Below are positions 59,301-64,000 of a stretch of 64,000 nt of DNA, one piece after another. The translations under genes were made by a program, and so were the position numbers. Origin of the DNA: Phoronis australis (Eukaryota > Phoronida > Phoronidae). The stretch lies in assembly GCA_002633005.1 (NCBI GenBank), contig NMRA01000124.1, positions 780,902 through 844,901 of the forward strand, in the 5' to 3' direction. The notes beneath the pieces were generated by a model that worked only from the letters and a program-made list of their open reading frames with translations, was not told the DNA's origin and made no database searches. The first letter of the stretch is position 1. The number at the start of each line of letters is the position of its first letter.

Positions 59301-61123
59301 AGAAGATCCTCAGCCCGAACCAGAGTCTACACAGCCTAAAGTAAAAGATGATCCACGATACATTCCATACTTCAAGATGTTGAACTTTGTAAGTTGTATA
59401 ATAACGAAGTCAATTATCAGTGGAATACTAACGATAAATTGAACGTTTTCAACCATCATTCTAAAAAACTGATGTTTAGGTGAACTTGCAGTCACATGAT
59501 GAAGTACCCGCCTTGAGCCACGTAATATGTCAGACAGAGGGTACTGACTTATGTCATGATTCATGACCCCGTCGCCCGCTTTCCACTAAGCTTTCGTGTA
59601 TTCAGTGTGTCTTGTCTTTTTGGTGTCATGAGCAACAATTTTAGCATTATTCCAGTCTTATGTGGTGAAGAAAAAAGTAGATGTCTGGTGATACGGATAG
59701 GTTATTACTTTAAATTTGTATTGCTTTCGGTCGAGTCTACCTTTTTTGAACTTTTGCTTTATGATAATAAAGGCCCTAATCATTTGAATGCACTTCTTGA
59801 TTAGAACTGTTTAAAATTAAACAGATATTGTACGCTGTCCGCACCAACTGTTGTTAAATTATTCTATACTAAAAGTTTTTTCTTGAAAAGACAACATTTT
59901 CCTCATTAAAAAAATTCAAAGGCTTTGTTTTGTGTTCTTAGTTGGTATTTCTGTCTATTTTGGATCTTATCTTATCTGCTTCATTCCAGGGTGTACCTCC
60001 CCCTGCTATTAAAGGCAAGATGAAGGCTGAAGGGAGAAATCCAGACTTATTGGAGTATGTTTTATGGAAAGATCGTTTAAAAAAATCACGTTTTATTTTC
60101 GTTGATTAAATGAAGTTGTTAAGCCGTGCTGCAGAATAGAAAGCCCTGAGTGTATAGTAAACGGTACATTGTAATCGTGATAGAATTTCCATGAGCAGTA
60201 AGTGAGTGTGATTTATACCGTGTTGTCGTGCCATAAGCCCATTGGCATCTGTGCAGAACTGCTCTCATATGTGAAACGTACGTGTATGTGCCAATATGCG
60301 AACCAAATGGGTTAAGAAGACCGTGAAGAAAGGCATTATTTGGGATATTGGCCCTTGGGCCTGAAGGCACAGCAATATGGTAATAGAAAACTATTTACCA
60401 AATTTCTTGAAAGTACGCCAAAGAACTCCAATGATACAGAGGCAAAGTAAAAAAATGCCATGAGGAAGCACAGCGGTAGTCAAAATGTGCGCCTATGAGA
60501 ATTAATGTATGGGCCTATGCACAGGACATTACCTGGACTTATATGTAAAACTGAGACGTATACGCCAATATTTGAACTACTTGGGTAAAAAAGGCCTGGA
60601 AAAAAGTCATTATATCAGATATAGACCCATGGGCCTAAAAGCGCAGCAATATGGTATATGTAGTTTCCTGTTACAATTTCTAATTTATGTTATGCTGTAT
60701 ATCTAATAAAGCAATACCAATAATCTAGAATCCACTGCAAAGCTTTTTGGAAGCAATAGACGACTCGATATTCACGAGGTTGTGTAGAAAGTTCCCTGTT
60801 TAGCATTTTAATAGACTGTCGATTGCCTGGAGACGTTCGTGGGCGAAATGTCCTAGGTGGTTAACTGAATGCATTTCTACAGGTAGTACTCTTGTTGCAC
60901 TAGTGACACCTGGTGAATTTCGAATTGCCCATTTGTTTTGTTCAACGGAGCTGTAAGCACTTGCTAGAGTAGGTAATCTGTAACTGATTCATTTATTTAT
61001 CACTTTTTCAGCACACCGGATGCTCCAGCGCCACCTGGCGATGGTAATGGTAATCAATCATCAGAAGATGATGATAGTGACAATGGTGGAGATTCGGATG
61101 ACAGCTCTGGCTTCTCTGATTAA
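53312..61123 (+). CDS. WASHC3: WASH complex subunit 3 (CCDC53), whole gene
   Basis: Six exons (53312-53362, 56461-56625, 57937-58080, 59299-59388, 59990-60054, 61012-61123) join in phase into 208 residues; the human protein has 194. WASHC3 is a small core subunit of the WASH complex, which activates Arp2/3 actin branching on endosomes. Evidence: N-terminus MDEDGLPLVGAGIDYTK; a helical, coiled-coil-prone exon 2; a Pro/Gln-rich exon 3; KDDPRYIPYFKMLNFGVP across exons 4-5; and an acidic Ser/Asp tail ending SSGFSD, like the SESSFSD end of the family. All introns are GT-AG except intron 2, which is GC-AG. It is divergently paired with TNPO3. Confidence 0.95.
53622..54555. mobile_element. Foldback element with ~265-bp inverted arms in WASHC3 intron 1
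   Basis: The left arm (about 53622-53888) begins TAGGCAATGACCATCGCCTC and runs to CAGTTCCCAAAATCGTGAA. The right arm (about 54290-54555) is its reverse complement with scattered differences. The arms read as the same roughly 80-codon frame (MTIASVGPKQ...) inward from each end, probably by chance. The spacer is about 400 bp with no recognised gene. Confidence 0.85.
54797..55041 (-). pseudogene. Exon-like open frame antisense in WASHC3 intron 1, unidentified
   Basis: On the minus strand a strong 3' splice site (TTCTTTTTGTCCTTCCAG) ends at 55042. It opens a frame of about 80 codons with protein-like composition: VPMKYYRSAVGCNFDMRKF, then DKLDKYPRMRDVKFFSFLRS, then MIDTEMQFPKTRSRAF, running to a TAA at 54797-54799. 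I do not recognise the family. It could be a lone exon of a fragmented gene copy, part of a mobile element, or a terminal exon of an antisense gene. Confidence 0.35.
56157..56272 (-). repeat. Dispersed repeat, reverse copy of 41950-42065
   Basis: Blocks TGTCATGACAGCTGG, AGAGTAGTCTCCCCTGATGA, GGAAAGTTAGTAAGGTGG and CCAAGCCATTCT match the other copy on the opposite strand. It ends about 190 bases upstream of WASHC3 exon 2. Confidence 0.6.
56461..56625 (+). CDS. WASHC3: WASHC3 exon 2 (residues 18-72)
   Basis: Acceptor TTTCTTTCAG. Encodes VGAIHQKRTLAFLNHFITHT, then RFLNRFSCVCEEKLADLSVR, then a heptad-like LQRLETTLSLLETK. The donor is AAG|GCAAGT, a GC donor with otherwise perfect consensus. Confidence 0.95.
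56902..57276. mobile_element. Foldback element with ~117-bp inverted arms in WASHC3 intron 2
   Basis: The left arm 56902-57018 contains GGACAATCGCTGCACAAATG, TCATTAGGCATCATGAGGAT, ACAAACAATCCGATG and CATACGAG. The right arm 57160-57276 is the reverse complement with moderate divergence. The loop is about 141 bp. A solo arm relative is at 39659-39770. Confidence 0.8.
57937..58080 (+). CDS. WASHC3: WASHC3 exon 3 (residues 73-120)
   Basis: Starts LASVPGLENITAPS (family KLSSIPGLDDVT), then a Gln/Pro/Thr-rich disordered stretch ending EQPQ. Acceptor ACATTCCAG, donor GTAAAT. Confidence 0.9.
58978..59240 (+). repeat. tRNA-derived SINE in WASHC3 intron 3
   Basis: The head AGCATCACGTAGTGGGTTGA carries a box A-like segment, and GTAAGTTCGAATCCCACGG is a near-perfect box B. 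The tail of about 190 bp is unrelated to tRNA and ends in A-containing sequence. This is a classic tRNA-SINE layout, in the sense orientation of the host gene. Confidence 0.65.
59299..59388 (+). CDS. WASHC3: WASHC3 exon 4 (residues 121-150)
   Basis: Acidic start EEDPQPEPEST, then KVKDDPRYIPYFKMLNF, matching VAKDPRYARYLKMVQV. Acceptor TTGTATAG, donor GTAAGT. Confidence 0.94.
59990..60054 (+). CDS. WASHC3: WASHC3 exon 5 (residues 151-171)
   Basis: GVPPPAIKGKMKAEGRNPDL and one further Leu; the family has GVPVMAIRNKMISEGLDPDLL. Acceptor CATTCCAG, donor GTATGT, ends in phase 2. Confidence 0.95.
60265..60660 (+). repeat. Imperfect tandem duplication in WASHC3 intron 5
   Basis: GTGCCAATATGCGAACCAAA ... 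GGGCCTGAAGGCACAGCAAT recurs about 273 bases later as ACGCCAATATTTGAACTACT ... GGGCCTAAAAGCGCAGCAAT. Between them is a block (GATACAGAGGCAAAGTAAAA, AGCACAGCGGTAGTCAAAAT) resembling a decayed monomer of the 43.4-45 kb array. Confidence 0.5.
60860..60936 (+). repeat. Short dispersed repeat, second copy
   Basis: Matches the repeat beside TNPO3 exon 7 (45063-45146). Here it ends about 75 bases before the acceptor of WASHC3 exon 6. Confidence 0.45.
61012..61123 (+). CDS. WASHC3: WASHC3 exon 6 (residues 172-208 and stop)
   Basis: D-TPDAPAPPGDG, then an acidic Asp/Ser/Asn stretch ending SDDSSGFSD and TAA. The family has RPDAPVPDG...SSFSD. Acceptor ACTTTTTCAG. Confidence 0.93.
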
Positions 61124-61995
61124 AATTCATTCAAATGTTGTACTCATTATTACCAAGGATTGTGCTGCATTCAGTCATGTAAATCGGTAGTTTTCAAACT
61201 GATATTGCATGTGCACATCTAATGCTCATGAGTAATGTAGCTATTGTCAACGACACGCATCAATTTGAATGGGGAATGTTGATTTGTTTGGATTTTGCAG
61301 TTGTCAGAAGAATTGATCCAGGTTTTAAAGGTCATATAGGACCCTAGAAAATGTCTAAATTGGCTAAATTTGGAACATCATAACTCAGAAATGAGTGACC
61401 AGATTCATATCAAGCTTTCAGACATTGTGCTTTATGCACTGTTCTTGAAATGATTCCCTTTTGCAAGAGGTCTATCAAAATTGGACTCTTAGGCTGTAGC
61501 CTCATGTGCACTGTTGTCCACTAACTGTAAAACGAATATCTGTTATGTGTAAAATGACACTGAAGATTGCATCACAGCGAGAATGTTTGTACGTTGCTTT
61601 AGTAAAGATCTGGTATTTGACGACCAAGGAGTAAAAGGACAATGTAACATGAAAGTTAAGGCAGCCATTCTGAGGATTCATGATGCTTTTCCTTTTTGGC
61701 AGCGATACGATTTCATTGATGAGCAAATTTGACTTTTAAATGTTTCTCAACTACAGGTCTATAGGAAAGTAAATATTATAAGCAATAGCAAAACTAGAGA
61801 TGGCGCTACTTCACATCTTGTTACAGACTCCTGACCAATCATAGATTTTTTTGTATACCTATTTTGCATCTTGCTGGTGATGAAAAGTTGGGTTCTTTCC
61901 TGGGACTATTTTTTCACTGTACCCTTTCGAGTTCTCAAAGCTATGGGTTGAGTGTTTTTTTGTTCACCTGTGTAATAAAAGAACACTTTGGATAA
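61124..61995 (+). other. 3' untranslated region of WASHC3
   Basis: Extends to the AATAAA at 61974. About 61345-61490 contains, reverse complemented, diverged blocks of the 570-bp dispersed repeat (such as TTTGATAGACCTCTTGCAAA and GTGCATAAAG), so an old copy lies in the mature transcript. Confidence 0.5.
61974..61979 (+). terminator. Poly(A) signal AATAAA of WASHC3
   Basis: First canonical signal after the stop codon, about 850 bases downstream; the exact cleavage site was not identified. Confidence 0.5.
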
Positions 61996-64000
61996 TTATA
62001 ATTATGATACATTTGTCCAAGATGATTTTGGTGTAAGTATTCTAAAGTTGCAGTAAAAAAACTGGTTATTCTTAACACTGCGTAGTTACACTGACATTTC
62101 TTAGTGGTGTTAGTTAACATTCTCTGGCATTTCAATCACTTTCATTGCAACTAAACTGGCATTTTAAAGAGAGAGAACTTATCATAGATATTTTTCCAAT
62201 TTATTTGGATCATTGATTGTGTAACAAAATCCAGATGTTGTAAAATTTTGCTGTGTTATAGCAGAAAATAATGACTTTGTTCCAACTGATCGTTTTATAA
62301 TATATTGTTTTTAACGTATTGTTGACATCCCCCTGTCTTCTTTCTCTGGCGTAACATTGTTTGGTAATGATCATAAATTGCAATAATAGCCCACCAGAGT
62401 GTTGCCAAAATATCACCAGAAGGAAAAATAATTTGTTATCCAAAGGACAAGGTTGTTAGCCAAAAAACACTGTCAGTCAATGGATGGTTCGTGAAGAGCG
62501 AACAGTTAGTGTGTACTCTTTGTTCACGGCTAAGTATTCTTCTTTCTTACACCACATTTTTAATTGCTTGCGTTTCAAGAGGTTCAAACGGTTGTGAATT
62601 TCCTGGTTAGAATAGGCCCGTTGGTGAGAGTGTTCTATGAAAATTTATAATGTTAACCTCAGAAAAGCGTCTTGTGTTGACTCGCGTAAAAATTCAGAAG
62701 ATTCCAGAGACAGTTTCTCACAAAAAGTGGCATATGAGTGAGTGTATGCGAGTATTTCCAGGATATGAACACCTCAACTGTTTGTCTTAAAACTTAAGTA
62801 ATGAGAAAGTCTTTCCATTGAAATAGTGTACATCTGTTCTAGAATCATCAAAATAACAGTTACTGTACTAAACCAGTTACCAAGGCAACTGACCAAAGCA
62901 AACTATTTGACACCAAATCTTTCACTCATCTCAGTGTTACACGATGAGTGTATGAGTTTAGTTCCCAAATTGTTTAAGGTACTTAAGTCTTTTTAGTTAG
63001 GGCTGAAACATTTCCCAACTTTTCGGTTTGGTTTTGGCTCACGTTTTGTTTTTTGTTAGTTTCGTGTCCCTCAGAAAGGCGTGTGGTGTCTAGAAAATTT
63101 GCCACCAATGTTACTTGTCACAAAAGTCAAAGCTATGTTCTGGGATTATTTATCGTATAGTTTGGATTCACTTTGTTGAAAGTTTTATGCAATCGATAAA
63201 ACTTGGTAAAATGTTCGGTTAATGAGTGAAACATAGGCTAAGTTTTCTTTTAGACATGTGTTGAACAAACATTACATTACATTTCACGGCGCGAATAGTT
63301 ATTCTCTGGAATTGGCGGCCCGATCTCACGGAAGATTACTTGTGTGGCGCGCAGTAACGTGGGAGTAGGAAAATAAATAGTGAGTACCTGTTTGCGCTCA
63401 GCGCGAAGATGTGTTCCAGTCCTTTCTACAATTACGCTTTAATTACTCGCGTACAACCCCCTTAACTTTCGCCTGGATATAAATATGATGTTTTTTTTCG
63501 CCAGTTGTCAGTTACTCACACACTTGTTGGAAGTTTCACACCGTTCACAAGTTTTTGAAATTGGTGGCCCGGATCTGCCGTGGAAATTCCCACTTGCCCT
63601 TCCCCTAGTCGACTGTACGTAAGTCTTGGCAAACGTGGCAAGTTTCGACACCTCATAAAAACACTTTCCCATGCACTGGCAGTTCTCTGAAACAAAATAA
63701 TGCTCTGTAACAAAACCCTCAAAAGTTTGGAGGGATAATTGGAGAACTCCTTTCAAAGTTTGCTCACTGAACGGGCACGCGTGGTCTACGTTTTTGGCGA
63801 ATTACATGGTGGCTGTGGAAAAAGAATACTGACCTATAGGGAGCATGGATTTTTAACTGATTACTGTCCTTAACTTGAAAGATTGACGTCAGTGGTGTGT
63901 ATTAGCTGGTGACACAGCAAGGAATGGCGGAAATCATCGAAACAGGACTTAACTGAAAGCACTTGACAAAAATCGCGACATAGTGCTCACGTGTCATAAA
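61996..64000. other. Gene-free stretch at the right end
   Basis: No gene recognised. Two similar short segments, GAATTGGCGGCCCGATCT (about 63310) and GAAATTGGTGGCCCGGATCT (about 63557), suggest a repeat. An 82-codon minus-strand frame at 63508-63756 has no known domain. Confidence 0.4.

Noticed and set aside
63508-63756. Cys-containing 82-codon minus-strand frame.
   Set aside because: No signal peptide, domain or splice context that I recognise, and a second frame of similar length overlaps it.

Overview
The window comes from an invertebrate animal nuclear genome. It has interrupted genes with introns of roughly 0.3 to 3.5 kb, AT-rich non-coding DNA without strong CpG loss, tRNA-derived SINE-like pieces, many hairpin (MITE/foldback) elements, and a few single N positions typical of assembly gaps. 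The phylum cannot be fixed from the sequence. A marine deuterostome or lophotrochozoan would fit the repeat types, but that is inference.

Three protein-coding genes can be reconstructed. (1) 5102-6286 (+) is a TENT5/FAM46 non-canonical poly(A) polymerase in one uninterrupted coding exon, with a 3' splice site just upstream and a poly(A) signal downstream. (2) About 52890 down to 21684 (-) is transportin-3 (TNPO3), the importin-beta-family receptor for SR splicing factors. Twenty-three coding exons were assembled with matching splice phases and give 911 residues in continuous alignment with the family; only the short C-terminal exon is uncertain. (3) 53312-61123 (+) is WASHC3 (CCDC53), a WASH-complex subunit, in six exons giving 208 residues. 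TNPO3 and WASHC3 are head to head with 421 bp between their start codons, so they very probably share a bidirectional promoter.

Layout: 1-5071 non-coding; 5072-6760 TENT5 terminal exon; 6760-21500 gene-free, with hairpin elements, a near-identical tandem duplication bounded by Ns (11953-13085) and dispersed repeats; 21.5-52.9 kb TNPO3, whose introns hold most of the repeats; 52.9-53.3 kb shared promoter; 53.3-62 kb WASHC3; 62-64 kb nothing recognised.

Most worth a second look: (a) TNPO3 exon 19 is the first unit of a tandem array of decayed copies of its own 3' half plus splice donor (28057-28438). (b) A satellite-like array at 43.4-45.03 kb has a 451-bp higher-order repeat of three ~150-bp monomers. 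Each monomer carries a motif close to the bilaterian CTCF consensus, all in one orientation, and the array ends in a GGAC run and a near-perfect 28-bp hairpin. (c) Each of the two multi-exon genes has one GC-AG intron. (d) Several long hairpin elements lie inside introns. (e) An exon-like open frame lies antisense in WASHC3 intron 1.
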